From the NCBI RefSeq assembly GCF_000003195.3, contig NC_012879.2, positions 27,685,564 through 27,749,563 on the forward strand: 64,000 nucleotides of DNA. The letters are read 5' to 3'. A program made the translations under genes and the position numbers. Positions 1 through 11,255 of the stretch are shown piece by piece. Origin of the DNA: Sorghum bicolor. Lineage: Eukaryota > Streptophyta > Magnoliopsida > Poales > Poaceae. The notes under the pieces are model-generated. The model ran no database searches. It saw only the letters and a list, made by a program, of their open reading frames with translations, and was not told where the DNA came from. Position 1 is the first letter of the stretch, and each line of letters begins with the position of its first letter.

Positions 1-308
1 CGTGCACCGCAAGGCTACAAGATTTTGTACCAAATAGGATACTTTGCTTGTAACTCTGTCCCTTCAGGATATATAAGGAGGGGCAGGGGTCCCCTAGAGG
101 ACAGATCATACAGACGATTCTCTCAACACAAATCAATACAACCAGACGCAGGACGTAGGTATTACGCCAACTCGGCGGCCGAACCTGGATAAAAAGCTTG
201 TCCGAGTCTTGCGTCACCATCGAGTTCGTAGTTCGCGCACCGTCTACCGATAAACTACTACCGTGGGTATACCCCAAGGTAGACTGCCGACCAGCTTTCG
301 TCGACAGG
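1..308 (+). mobile_element. 3' end of an LTR from an unidentified Ty3/gypsy element (truncated by window start)
   Basis: The stretch has the features of the promoter-proximal 3' half of a plant gypsy LTR: a TATA box (atatataagg, 69-78), a downstream leader-like stretch and a terminal CA at 308. The following base resumes the TEK-1 pol sequence. The homologous stretch of TEK-2 near 55826 runs through this point without interruption, which places the junction at 308/309. The piece is therefore the right end of an element or solo LTR inserted into the TEK-1 pol gene. Its left part lies outside the window, so the target-site duplication cannot be tested. The family is not identified; the style of the leader is like Tat or Tekay elements of grasses. 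Confidence 0.65.
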
Positions 309-1772
309 CTTCAATCTCATGCATCCTGAAGTCTTATGTCACATACAACTCAGTTGTTCACTTGAAAGTCAAGTCATCGAGGGTCAGAAAACAGACAAGG
401 GTATTTTCCACATCAAAGAAAAGATCAAAAACGACCCAAAGACTCAATTCCGAGTTGATGAGAAAGGGGTATTGTGGTTTCAGCACCGGCTGGTAGTTCT
501 AAAGAATCGAGAATTAAAGAATTGCATCATGGATGAAGCACATCTCTCCAAGCTTTCCATTCATCCTGGCAGTAGTAAGATGTATCAAGACCTGAGATCT
601 CACTTTTGGTGGACTAAAATGAAGAAAGAGATAGCAGCACATGTGGCCCGTTGTGACACATGTTGCAGAGTCAAGGCTATGCATATGAAACCTGCAGGTC
701 TGTTGCAACCGTTGTCATTTCTAGAGTGGAAATGGGAAGAAGTCACTATGGACTTTATCACAGGTTTACCGACGACAAGAAAAGGGAATGACTCGATTTG
801 GGTAATCATAGATCGATTAACCAAGTCGGTTCATTTCATTCCTATTAAGACTCGTTACAGACCTCCTGAGTATGCTGACCTGTATCTAGCTGAGATTGTT
901 AAGTTGCATGGTATTCCCAAGACCATCATATTAGACAGGGGACCGCAGTTCACCGCTCATTTCTGGGAGCGAATGCATAAGAGTTTGGGGACTAGTCTGA
1001 TAAGAAGCACAGCGTATCATCCCAAAACCTCGGGTCAAATGGAAAGACTCAATCAAGTGCTAGAAGATATGCTGAGGGCTTGTGTGTTATCATCCAAGGG
1101 ATCATGGGAATCATGGTTGCCTTTGGCTGAGTTCTCATACAATAACAGCTATCAAGAGAGTATCAAGATGGCTCCGTTCGAAGCGTTGTATGGTCGTAAA
1201 TGTAGAACTCCATTAAACTGGGTTGAACCTGGTGAAAGGAGATAGTATGGTATCGACTTCGTGAACGAGGCTGAGAAAAAGGTGCAAATCATACAGCAAC
1301 ATATGAAGGCAGCACAATCGCGACAAAAGAGTTACGTTGATAAGAGAAGAAGACCGCTCGAATTCAATGTAGGTGACTATGTTTACCTCAAGGTTACGCC
1401 AATGAAGAAGGTTCAGCGTTTTCGAGTTCGAAGCAAGCTTGCACCTAGATAGGTGGGACCATATCAGATACTAGAGGGGAAAGGCCTTGTGGCCTACAAG
1501 ATTCAGTTACCCAAAGAGTTACAGTCTTCCATGTGTCGCAGCTACGGAAATGTTTGAAAGTACCCGAGCAAAGGGTTGAACCCCGAGGAATCAAGATAAA
1601 GGCAGACTTGGAATACAAGGAACAACCAGTGGGTATCATAGATACCAGGGAGCGGATAACCCGGAACAGAGTGGTCAAAACATATAAGGTGGTGCGGAGT
1701 CATCATGATGATAGGGATGCAACCTGGGAAACCGAGGATTACCTAAAACAGTTTACCCAAAATTTCATATGA
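309..1772 (+). pseudogene. pol: Integrase and chromodomain end of TEK-1 pol
   Basis: This is the C-terminal pol part, which would join element cDNA to the host chromosome. Counting from the Met at 319, the H2C2 zinc finger is followed by the catalytic core with D145, D206 and E242, the D-D-35-E spacing of integrases. A basic region with GDYVYLKV and a chromodomain (DATWETEDYLK, near 1717-1749) follow. Compared with TEK-2 the frame is broken by TAC-to-TAG stops near 1243 and 1450 and by a small deletion near 1518 that shifts the frame. Reading resumes at about 1533 and ends at 1772. The gene is dead; the family call is firm. Confidence 0.88.
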
Positions 1773-1810
1773 AATGGTCAGTAACCCAAATCTCGAGACG
1801 AGATTTCCCT

Positions 1811-1823
1811 AAGGGGGGAAGGG
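1811..1823 (+). other. Polypurine tract of TEK-1
   Basis: A purine run (aaggggggaaggg) lies directly before the 3' LTR. It is where plus-strand DNA synthesis would be primed. The identical tract precedes the TEK-2 LTR at 57331-57343. Confidence 0.85.
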
Positions 1824-1824
1824 C

Positions 1825-4800
1825 TCTAACACCCTAGGTGTTAAGCATGCACTTAGTCTCATAAACTCATCCATAAGCATCATCATCAAGCATAGCATTG
1901 CATGAACATGTCCTTCATTCAATTGTGATATTATGTGCTTTGTTTTATGTGAATTAAATATGGTAAAAATATTATGCTTACTTCTAAATTTCTTGAAATG
2001 CCCAAATTAGGTTGAAATATGTGTTAGAAGATTTAAGAGGAATTTTGTGAAATTTTTGGAGCTATAGGAATTGAGAAATGGAATTTATGCAAAAATACCT
2101 AAAATGAATTTATTAAAAACCTAGAACAAGTTTTAATTTGTGATTCAAATTCTATTTGGAATTTGGCTTTGCTTATTAAAACAAAGTTGTATGGAATTTT
2201 ATGGGGAACAATTCTTCTTTTTACTCCAACCCCTAAAAAGATTTGTAAAAGCTTCAAAAAGCCTCATTTAAGCTTTTGGGAAAATAATTTCAAAAAAAAG
2301 AAAAGGGGGCAGGCGCTGCTGGGCCGACCCGCCTCCCTTTCGGCCCGGCCTGACAGCGCGGCCCAGTTTCCCCTCCCTCTCTCTCCCGCGCGCGGACGCC
2401 CGCCTTCGTCCACCCGACGCCGGCCACGTGGCGGCCGTACGTCGGCATCGTGGACGCGCCGCGGCCGACCGCCCTTAACCTGGTCGGGACGCCGCCCCGC
2501 GCCCCCAGGCCACTCCATTCTGTCCCCTCCCCGCTCCCCTCTCCTTCCTCCACTCGCGAGCGCCGCAGCGCCATCGCCGGAGAGCTCCACCGCTCACCGC
2601 CGGCCACACTAGTGACCTATCCTCGGCGCCAAAACCACCACTGCAATCGTCTTCGCCGCGGTAAGCTTCTCCACACGCGCTACCGAGGTGAGAGACCGCC
2701 GCACGCCGTGAATCGCTCGCCGGAGTTTCCCCGACCTCGTCGGAGTGCTTCGCCGCGTCGAACCTCGCTCGTTTCTGCCTCGTTTCGCTTGCTTTTGGGC
2801 GCGTTAGGTCCGTAGCTCGACGGGGAAGCCTCGACGGAACCCCGCGTGCGCTCTACCGCACCGGAGCGGCCTGGCCACGGCGAGCAGCGCCGCCGTGCCG
2901 CCATGCATGCTCGCAAGGGTGCTCCGGGCATCTTCCGGACGATCCAAGGGCACCGTTGGGTGCACCTCGCTGCGGGGAGCACGATGGTGCGCACCCCGTG
3001 GCCGGGGACCTCACCGCCGACGAGATCCGCTCGTCGGAGGTGCCCTCCCTCTCGGTCACGCTGACCAGTGGGGTCGGGTGCCCACTGTCAGTTGCAGGGG
3101 GACAGAGATGGGTAGAGATCCGGGTGTCTTTATTGTTTTTCATCCCGATTTCGAATTGGTTTTTAGAAAATAATTTCCAAAAAATAGTTTAAACGATATA
3201 AAATCCATATCTTGAGATATATGGCTCCAAAATAGATGAAATAAATTTTGATGTGTTCTATAATCTCAGATCTATAGTTTGGTGTGGTTGCATGTCATGT
3301 TTTAACAACTTTTCTGTACAAATATATTTAATCCATGTTTTTGATGAAAATTGGAAAATGCATAGTAATTAAAATATAGCTCAAAAAAAATATGAAACTT
3401 TTTTTGTTGGCTTTGCATGGATGATTAGGCTCTGGGAAAAATATGTTACACACTATTTGCTATATGAATTAATTTATGGTGATTTAAATGCTTGCATGGC
3501 AGTGGTTTATGATTTTTAATAAATAATTGGATCATGCAATTAATCTGGAAAGTTTTGTGTGTATTTCTTATGTTAACAAGTTAATTATAAAAAAAAGAAA
3601 TCTGTTGTTTGACACTTATACCACCGTAGGGTATTTATACTTGCTTATATAGATTAATCTTGTGATTTTTGTAGCTCAAAATAAATGTCCAAATATTATG
3701 AGAAATTTATGGTAGACCTTATGATTTATTAGTAGTCTCCTGTAATTTTTGTGGAATTTATTGATAAACAGACATATATGCTACTGTTGTAGGCCTAAAA
3801 GTGGATAGATAAATTATGAATTGTTATACATAGATTAAATAAAGTAAGAGGATGTTTGGTGTATCTTTGAAGCATCATGTGAGCTTGCTGGTTAACCTTG
3901 AAGGTAACTTGTAGAAGAGAATGTAATAGATGTTTAGTTCGATTACATGTTCTTGGATGATGTTGACAACCTTGTAAAAGTGACCACCTATATCATCTAT
4001 ACACCATGTCATAGTCATCTGTTACCCACTTGCATAAGCATTGCATCCCGGGCATCTCGCACTCCACTCATGAGCATACATACATCATACAGGCTCGCAG
4101 GAGAACGATATGGGACCCGAGCAGCCGGAGGAGACCCAGGAGCAGGAACCTCTGGGAGGACCGGAGCTCGGGAAAGAGCTACAGGAGTGCCCGGATCACA
4201 AACCCAGCACGTTTGAGAAAGGCAAGCCCCGGAGCATTCTAAGTCTCCCTATTCTCGCTAACATAAATGATATATTATGCTTGTTCTACTATGTTGCATT
4301 TAAGTGATAGGAATTGCTTGATACCGTTGATGCATATGTACTCCTTGCTATCACCACTTGTTATCTACCTTGTCCTATGTAGATAGGCACGGAGTCTATG
4401 CTTAGTTTGCTTAGTCCGGTAGAAGTCGGGTGATTCCCTGTCACCTGCGAGATATAGGTGGACACCTGTTTGATTAGCTATAAATGCTATGGGGAAGAAT
4501 AACCAAGTGTGGAAAGGAATTTGTGACCGGGCAGGGTCTTGTGGTGGGTTGATCATAGTGCCCCTGCCTGTGTCGATTCTGGACCGATCGTTGACGGCCC
4601 TCTTGTCATGTTGAACGCATGCCCCACACTTAGCTGGAAGGATAAGTCGTTCCGACTGCGAAGCCTGAACACTATCCAGGCCGGGAGTCGAGCCGCCATG
4701 CGCTGTATTGGTGATAGTTGAGGAGAACGACGAGGGCGCAGCGCGCAACCTTGGTATACCTTGGATACCTCGGTCGCCAGAACGGTCCTTGGGTACTAGC

Positions 4801-5721
4801 GGTGCCTGCCGAACCCGCGAATTGGTCCTGGATAGTGTAACACGGTGATATGTAGCTCACTAGATCAGTGAGTGTGGTTTGTGTGGGGAATAACTCGCCA
4901 GCTAGTTAGAAATCGATTCGAATCGCCATCGCTCCTGGATAGTGAGCACTTGACATGAGCCCTGTCCTTGTAGTAAGGACTATGGAACACTTGGTTATGA
5001 TGATTAATGCTTTATGAATGCTATGATGAGGTACCATCATATTGCTACACTTGTTTGTAATAGTACATGTGCAAACCTAGTTAATAGGTAATGATATTAT
5101 CAAACTTGAGCTAATTAAATGAAGAAAGGTTTGTAGGCTATGTTTTAGTGGAACAGTGCTTTTACGCAAAAAGTCTCAGCTACCCCACTATACAGCCTTC
5201 ATGATCCTTGAAGAGTCCTTATTTTTGGTTTATGACGGGTAAGTCTAGCTGAGTACATTCTCGTACTGAGGGTTCTATTCCCATGTTGTTTTGCAGATGG
5301 TCAAATGTACTATGGTTATTGCATCCTCTGCTAGTACCCAGCCATGGGCGATGACTAGACCAAGGGCGATGGTCACTCTACCTTCTCTTTTGCTTTTGTG
5401 GGAATGACCGAACTATGGCACTGTATCAAACGGAATGTGTGTGTGTGTCACTTTCAAACTATGCAGCTTCCACTACTTGAGAACTTGGTTTGTAATAATT
5501 TTAAGTACTCCGATGTATTTGATAAATGTTGTAAACTGGATGTAACTATGGATGGTAGCCGCTAAACTTATTACGATCTTGGCTATATGTGTGATATGTG
5601 GTTTGAAATCCTTCAAGATTTCATGGACTACCGGGATTATATGGGCTTAAGCTCGATGGTTTGACTGTGCAAATGGTCACTATTAGGCTTAATCTCTTAT
5701 AATTTGGACGGTTCTCTTACA
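1825..5721 (+). repeat. 3' LTR of TEK-1 (3.9 kb)
   Basis: The LTR starts tctaacaccctagg, with the expected TG mutated to TC, and ends ggttctcttaca. It aligns along its length with the TEK-2 LTR (57345-61313). It holds an AT-rich head, a strongly GC-rich island at about 2310-3110 and a long AT-rich remainder. A donor-like gtaagc at 2661 and an acceptor-like ttttgcag ending at 5296 recur at matching places in the TEK-2 copy. Open frames in the GC island are not conserved between copies, so I read the island as promoter and leader sequence, not as coding. Confidence 0.85.
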
Positions 5722-7421
5722 GGCACCAGGAAATCTCTGATCTTGACTGGAATGTTCTCGGCGATACCCAATGGATGTCAAACCGATTGATCTGCTAGTT
5801 GCAGGCACATTGATGTTGGTTCTAGGGTCGTATACTCAAGCTTTTTGTAGACTGATGCTGGCATCACACTGACACTTGCTCCGAGATCACAAAGTGCACT
5901 GTTGAAGTGTTGGTTTCCGATCGAGCAACCAATAGTGGGGCATCCTAGATCATTCTTCTTCCTTGGTGGTATATTGAGGATGGCCGCACTACATTCTTCT
6001 GTCAGCTTGATAACCTCAGTGGTGGGCAGTGGTCTCTTCTTGTTAAGAATATCTCTGATGTACTTTGCATATGTGGGTACCTGTACCACATCAAGCAGAG
6101 GTATGTTGATATATAATTTCTGAATGACCTCTACAAACTTACCAAACTGCTCATCCGACTGCAGTCCTCTATTTCTTCTGGGAAATGGCAAATAGTTGGT
6201 GTCGTAAAAATCTTTCCTCATTTCTCTAGTTCTTGGTGGTTGCAGCAGATCTTCTACTTCAACTGGGCTTTCTTCTTCTATCACTACTAGTTGCACTGGT
6301 GATGATGTTCTTTGTTTCTCTTTTGGGTATGGGGGATCTCTGGTGGTTTTGCCTCCTCTAGTAGTTATATTCTTTACCTCCTCAATGTTAGTAGCAACAG
6401 GCAGTGCAGCAGCTAACTTTGTTAATTTAAGCTCTACCCTTTTATTAAGAGTGTTTTGCTCATCAAAGGCAGTTAATAGAAAATCCATTTTATTGTGTAT
6501 ATCTTTTAGAGATGATTCATTTGTATCTAGCCTTTGTTTAACTTCATCATTAGTTTTGGTTTGTTGAGCAATTATCTCCTTTAATGAAAGTTGCTTGAAA
6601 GTATTACATGAATTCATACATTTGCTGTTGGGTTGACTCGAGGTTGGTTGATATTTGTATGCTGTCTCAATGGCCCTTTGATCTTCTTTGAACATGGCCC
6701 TCTGGTCAATCCAATGGAGCAAATTTTCCATCTTCGTTGATAATGTATTTACTTCTTCTGGTATTTCTTCAGTTTGATGACATTGTTAAGCTTCATCTTG
6801 GAACCAGCTTTGGTTTTCTGCTATCTTATCCAAAAGTATCTCTGCTTTTTCAGTTGTAAGCTCCAAGAATGATCCTTTAGCAGATGCATCTAGGCACTCA
6901 CGAGCCTTCTGGGTTAATCCATGGTAGAAGGTCTGCATAAGTAACCATGTGGCCATTCCATGGTGAGGACAATCTGATATGTATCCTTGAAAACGCTCCC
7001 ATGCTTTCTGAAATGGTTTCTGTCTTCTGCTCTTGGAAACTGACAATATTTCCTCTTAAGGCAGTTGTTTTGCCTATAGGGAAAAACTTTGATAGAAAGG
7101 CATCTAACAAGCTCGTCTAGTTATTGATATTATCTTGATGAGTGTCGAACCACTTCCTCGCTTTTCCTTCTAGTGAGAATGGAAAAAGGCAAAGTAGTAT
7201 GACATCTTTGTCGACTTCGTTGATGTGGATTGTGTTTCCAATCTCTAAGAAATTCTGCAAGTGTGCACTAGCATCTTCATGTGCCTTTCCACTGAATTGT
7301 GTAGCTTGTACCAAATTGATGAGGCTTGACTTGAGCTCAAACTCGGGTGCTCCTTCTTCTACTGCAAATCTTGGTTCTCAAGACTTGGAGCAGAGAATTC
7401 TTGTAGGGTCTTCTGTGCCAT
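5722..7421 (-). pseudogene. gag-pro: gag-protease of ATH-1
   Basis: The gag protein would form the particle and the aspartic protease would cut the polyprotein. A plausible ATG is at 7421. The gag core (FSGKAHEDASAHLQNFLEI, SLEGKARKWF, FLSKFFPIGKTTALR) is followed by a linker and a retropepsin core with the canonical ALCDLGASVSVMP, so the active-site Asp is present. Breaks: a frameshift near 7385, a TAG at 7117 in place of a Trp codon, a frameshift near 7020, a TAA at 6786 and a TGA at 5778. The frame ends in protease at the TEK-1 junction. No CCHC knuckle was seen. Confidence 0.85.
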
Positions 7422-7707
7422 AGCTTCAACAATTGGTAGCTAGCTTCTTCTTTCTTTCTTGATTGCTGTGGTTCTGATGATGAAGAGTTGAATGTACCCA
7501 AAGTCAATCCTGATATACCCTGTATAAAAATATAAACATAGAAAAAAAACAGGGTGAACCTGCCAAAGCAGAGGTGCCTTGTTATGATTTCTCACTTAGT
7601 AGCTGTTTTATGCAATTATTTCTCTATAGTCTAGTCTAATATTTTATGTGAATAACCTTGACTGATTTCCTGACTTTCCTTACCGTTCCTATGTGTTACC
7701 CTTTTGT
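7422..7707 (-). other. ATH-1 leader between PBS and gag
   Basis: About 290 bp of non-coding sequence between the PBS and the gag start. It would form the 5' untranslated and packaging region of the genomic RNA. No ORF or repeat stands out. Confidence 0.6.
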
Positions 7708-7725
7708 TCCCCGGCAACGGCGCCA
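7708..7725 (-). other. Primer binding site, tRNA-Asp
   Basis: The plus strand reads tccccggcaacggcgcca, the 3' end of plant tRNA-Asp (GUC) with CCA. The minus strand, which is the element sense, is therefore an 18-base perfect complement, 8 bases inside the LTR. This primes minus-strand DNA synthesis and fixes the element's orientation. Confidence 0.92.
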
Positions 7726-7733
7726 GAAATGCT

Positions 7734-9250
7734 TGTTGACACTAGCTAACACCACTTAGATACTAGGTTGTCTTCCCCAGCATGGTGCCAGAGTGTACAA
7801 AGGTATTTATAAATGTAAAGGCTCTATAGAAAATAATCTATTATATCCGCAAGCGCACAGATAAAACACCTCATTGTAGCATTTCACCAGGATAAGTATT
7901 CCAGGTATCGTTATTTATAATTTTGCTTAAGAGAACAAGGGATGAAATTAAGATAAGGATTAAATCTATCAAGGCATAGACTAGAGATAAACTTGCAAGA
8001 ACATGATTACTAATGAGAAACTCATCACACAATCACTTACTTTAGCAGGGGGTAAACCATAAAGATAATGATAATGAATTATATGTTCAAGGGTAAATAA
8101 CACAGTGATTAGAACATAGACTACTCCTCATATATGTAGGTGACGTTGGATTAGCTAGAGAAAGGATTCTAAGTTATCTACTATCTACTAAGTCATAATC
8201 TACTCTAGTTATCTACAAGATCATGTATAGCATAAAAGACTCTTCATTCATGTATAAGGAACATTGCTAAACTAAATCAGAACATTGCAAGACTTACTCT
8301 GCAATACAAGTTCTGCCCGTCCTATCAACGGAGGGTGGACTATATAAGAATCAATAAAGCTGTCACTATCGCGAACTACCACATGACCCGGCCAATAGGA
8401 TACATTTGCAGGTAAATAACATCTAAGCACCAAGCCCACATGTGATCTACCACTTAACTCCCTTGCGTCGAAAGCTAAGCGCTTTGCAAACTTATACATA
8501 AACTCATTATCAATCATAACTATATCAAATATAGAACTAGAGCAAACTAAGATCATAATAAATAGAGACATAATGTAATTAGAACAAAGTATTAGAGAAA
8601 GATATGAATAATACCAATCTTTATTACCGAAGATCCGAATCCAGAGCGTAGTGCTCTACTTCTCTAATTGCTATCTAATCAAACCTATAAACTTGAAGGA
8701 TTAGGGAGTAGCTAATTCTAATGCTCTGTGGGAGAGAAGCTCTAAACCCTAACTTTGATGGCTATCTCTGATAATGATTTCTTCTCTTCTCTTCTCTCCC
8801 CTAGGGGTGGAGAGGCCTTGGTTATATAGTCCTTTCAAGTGAATTTGGGCCGTTGGATCAAACCGACATTGATTGTATGGTTTAGATTCAACCTTTAGGT
8901 CGGTGGAGCTTAGTCCCGAAAGAGAGTCCTGATTGGACTCTAACCCCAGGCGGGCGCCCATGGGGGGTGGGCAGGCGCCCTGCCTCCGAGCCTGATCGTC
9001 TTGTCGTTCGTTCTCGTGGCTTCTGGACTCTTCTAGATTGAGGAAAATTGCGCGGCACATAATTATCTCGTTGTAAACATGACATGTGGGCCTTCTCTCC
9101 ATATTCTCTGATAACCCCCTGTAGAAATAGATAAACACCAAAGCTCGTGGAATTCTGTCAGATAAAACCCTAATTCTAGATGTTCGGTGCATATTGATCC
9201 TTTTCCATGTTTAGTTGATGATTAATTTTAGTACTTAAGGACCGTCAACA
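7734..9250 (-). repeat. 5' LTR of ATH-1 (1.5 kb)
   Basis: Its limits are TGTTGAC and GTCAACA, a 7-bp terminal inverted repeat, next to the PBS. On the minus strand a TATA box (tatataa) lies at 8829-8822, preceded by a block with gtcggtttgatcc that is shared with all other Athila-type LTRs in the window. A GC palindrome (ggcgggcgccca, 8949-8960) lies further upstream. The LTR is collinear with 32660-34167 and 52183-53698. Confidence 0.9.
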
Positions 9251-11255
9251 TCTATAGCAATCACTTGATTAATAAGCCTCACATTAATAACCATATCCAG
9301 TTTATCATGTAGCCATCATCATCGTCATCATAACCATTAAGTTTCATTTAGTTTATCTACGTGGCCGCTGCTCGAGTCAAGTTCTCACTATCCAGGAGAG
9401 ACGGCGATTCGAATCGATTCCTATCCAGCTGGAGGGGTATTCCTAGCACTCACCCAGGCGTACTTTGCAAGAGCAGCCTTAGGTCACCTTTAGCACAACT
9501 CCGAACCAATTCGTGGGTCCATACGGCGCCGCACCCCCAGGGACCACCAATCTGCTAGTGTCAGGACTCTAACCTGACTCCTCGGTCTTACGCCATTGAC
9601 GCCCCGCACATCCTTGCTACCAACCGGGGTGCGCACTTTAACCAGATCGGGTATCCGGCCGGAGATGCACTCGAAGGCTTCGCGGTCGGAACGACTTATC
9701 CGGCCAACTAAGTGTTAGTCATGCGTTCAACATGACATGAGGACGTACAGTGTATCGGTCCTTAAACGACACAGACGGGGATAGATTCACACCCAAGACC
9801 TCCATGCCTTGTTGCTTCACTATCATCATCCCGCCCGGTCTCAATTCGTTATTAGCACATGGTTATCTCCATGATAGCAAATATAGCCAACCGTGATCAG
9901 GTATCCACCTATATCTCGCAGATGACAGGAAATCACCTGGCTTCTACCGAACTAAGCATAGCTAAGCATAGAACATCTTCCTTATACTAGTAAGGGTTCA
10001 GGTAGTTTCATATAGTGGACTAGGTAGGAATTATGCACCAACGGTTTCATTCAACTCCTATCACGTAATGCATCATATAATGTTATACTCTTGTGCTTTT
10101 GTAAAAAGAGAGGGTAGGAGACTTAGAATGCTCTGGGGCTTGCCTGGAATCCGACACAAGTTAGTTAAGTTAGCTTGCGCCATCTTGACGACCTCTAAGG
10201 TGACAACACTTGTGTAGTCCTTCCATCATCCTGATAGGTCCACCATCATGTCCTCCACGTGGTTCATCTAGCGTACCTAAATGAAATGCAAGGTGCAAGT
10301 GTATGAACACATAGAAGTGCAATAGACAATGCATGATATGCTGTAAGCAAGACAAGTATCATGTTACTCTACACATATGTGTTTCGTGTTGCTTAAGTAA
10401 CATAACATAACCAACATACTAAGATAGAAAAGAATGCAACCAAGTATATCAGGGATGGCATACATGTTTTACAAGATCTCAGTTGTATTAACTTGTCCAT
10501 TATCAAAGACATGAGTCATACATAGCAATATACCAAGCAACAGCAATACAAGGAACCTGTCATTTTTAGGACTGTTAACAGCAGCTGAGAAAATAAATCA
10601 TAACTGGAGTTTCACAACTCCAAAAGACATGAAACAAGACATTCTGGAAAGCCTAAGAAATTACCTACATTTGATATGTAGACATAAAAGCATGATTCTC
10701 AACTTAATCTGGTCGAAATTATAAAGTTCCAGAATCTGTGCCTGACAAACTGAGAGTAGCCATTTCTGAAATCAAACTTTGAACAGATATAACTCACAAA
10801 CCATAAGGTCAAACACTACTAAATTTTAACAGCAGATAGATAAATGAATTTAATACAACTTTGATAATAACAAGATTCCCAGAAAACATAATTTACATAT
10901 TGTAATCCAAACAGTTCCATAAACTGTCAAGAAACAACAATTACAAACAATTAATTATTAACTTATGTCTCAAACATGCATTTGAGCAAAACCATTGTTA
11001 CCAACAGTTTGCACATATCCAAAGAACACCAGAAAACATAGTGGTCATTACCAAATAAACTTATTTAATGCATTTCTTAATTTATTTGGATAATAAGGTG
11101 AATTAAAGAACATATAACAAAATTGCTCAGTAAATTCCACCAAAATTACAGTAGCTTCTACATACTATCCGTAGTCTACTGTACAAATTTCATTATATTT
11201 GGACAAACATAGCAATATCTATGAAAAAGACAAATTGCTATTGCAATTAACCATG
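9251..11255 (-). repeat. K1: internal piece of a long Tekay-like LTR
   Basis: It is collinear and highly similar to 25273-27300 inside K2. It also shares blocks with the reverse complement of the TEK-1 LTR, for example the cacctatatctcgcag region near 9910. It is cut on the left by ATH-1 and on the right by TAT-1. There is no coding sequence. The K2 copy shows the empty site for TAT-1 (ccatg followed by tgagagc). Confidence 0.8.

Larger units (their letters stand above)
309..5721 (+). mobile_element. TEK-1: Tekay-type chromovirus, 3' part (integrase end plus 3' LTR)
   Basis: This is a Ty3/gypsy element of the chromodomain class. It consists of a decayed integrase-chromodomain region, a polypurine tract and a 3.9-kb 3' LTR. 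The same linkage of pol end, PPT and LTR recurs in TEK-2 (53699-61313), which confirms the + orientation and the LTR limits. The right end abuts the gag-protease region of ATH-1 at 5722, so TEK-1 is probably inserted into ATH-1. The 5' part lies left of the window or was separated by the insertion ending at 308. Confidence 0.85.
5722..9250 (-). mobile_element. ATH-1: Athila-type element, 5' LTR plus gag-protease
   Basis: Reading on the minus strand, the 5' LTR (9250-7734), a PBS for tRNA-Asp, a leader and gag-protease follow in order. The element stops at 5722, where the TEK-1 LTR begins, so the rest of pol would lie beyond TEK-1, outside the window. Its LTR belongs to the same family as those of ATH-2 and ATH-3. 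Its right end abuts the K1 LTR fragment exactly where the uninterrupted K2 copy continues (25273), so ATH-1 was inserted into K1, with tctat as the likely duplicated target. Confidence 0.85.

Noticed and set aside
2163..3192. Several overlapping open frames in the GC-rich part of the TEK-1 LTR
   Set aside because: The matching part of the TEK-2 LTR (57769-58838) has different, non-homologous frames. The openness comes from high GC content, not from coding.
7708..7725. tRNA-Asp sequence as a possible tRNA gene (also 46128-46145)
   Set aside because: Only the 18 bases of the tRNA 3' end are present, placed next to an LTR. They are primer binding sites.
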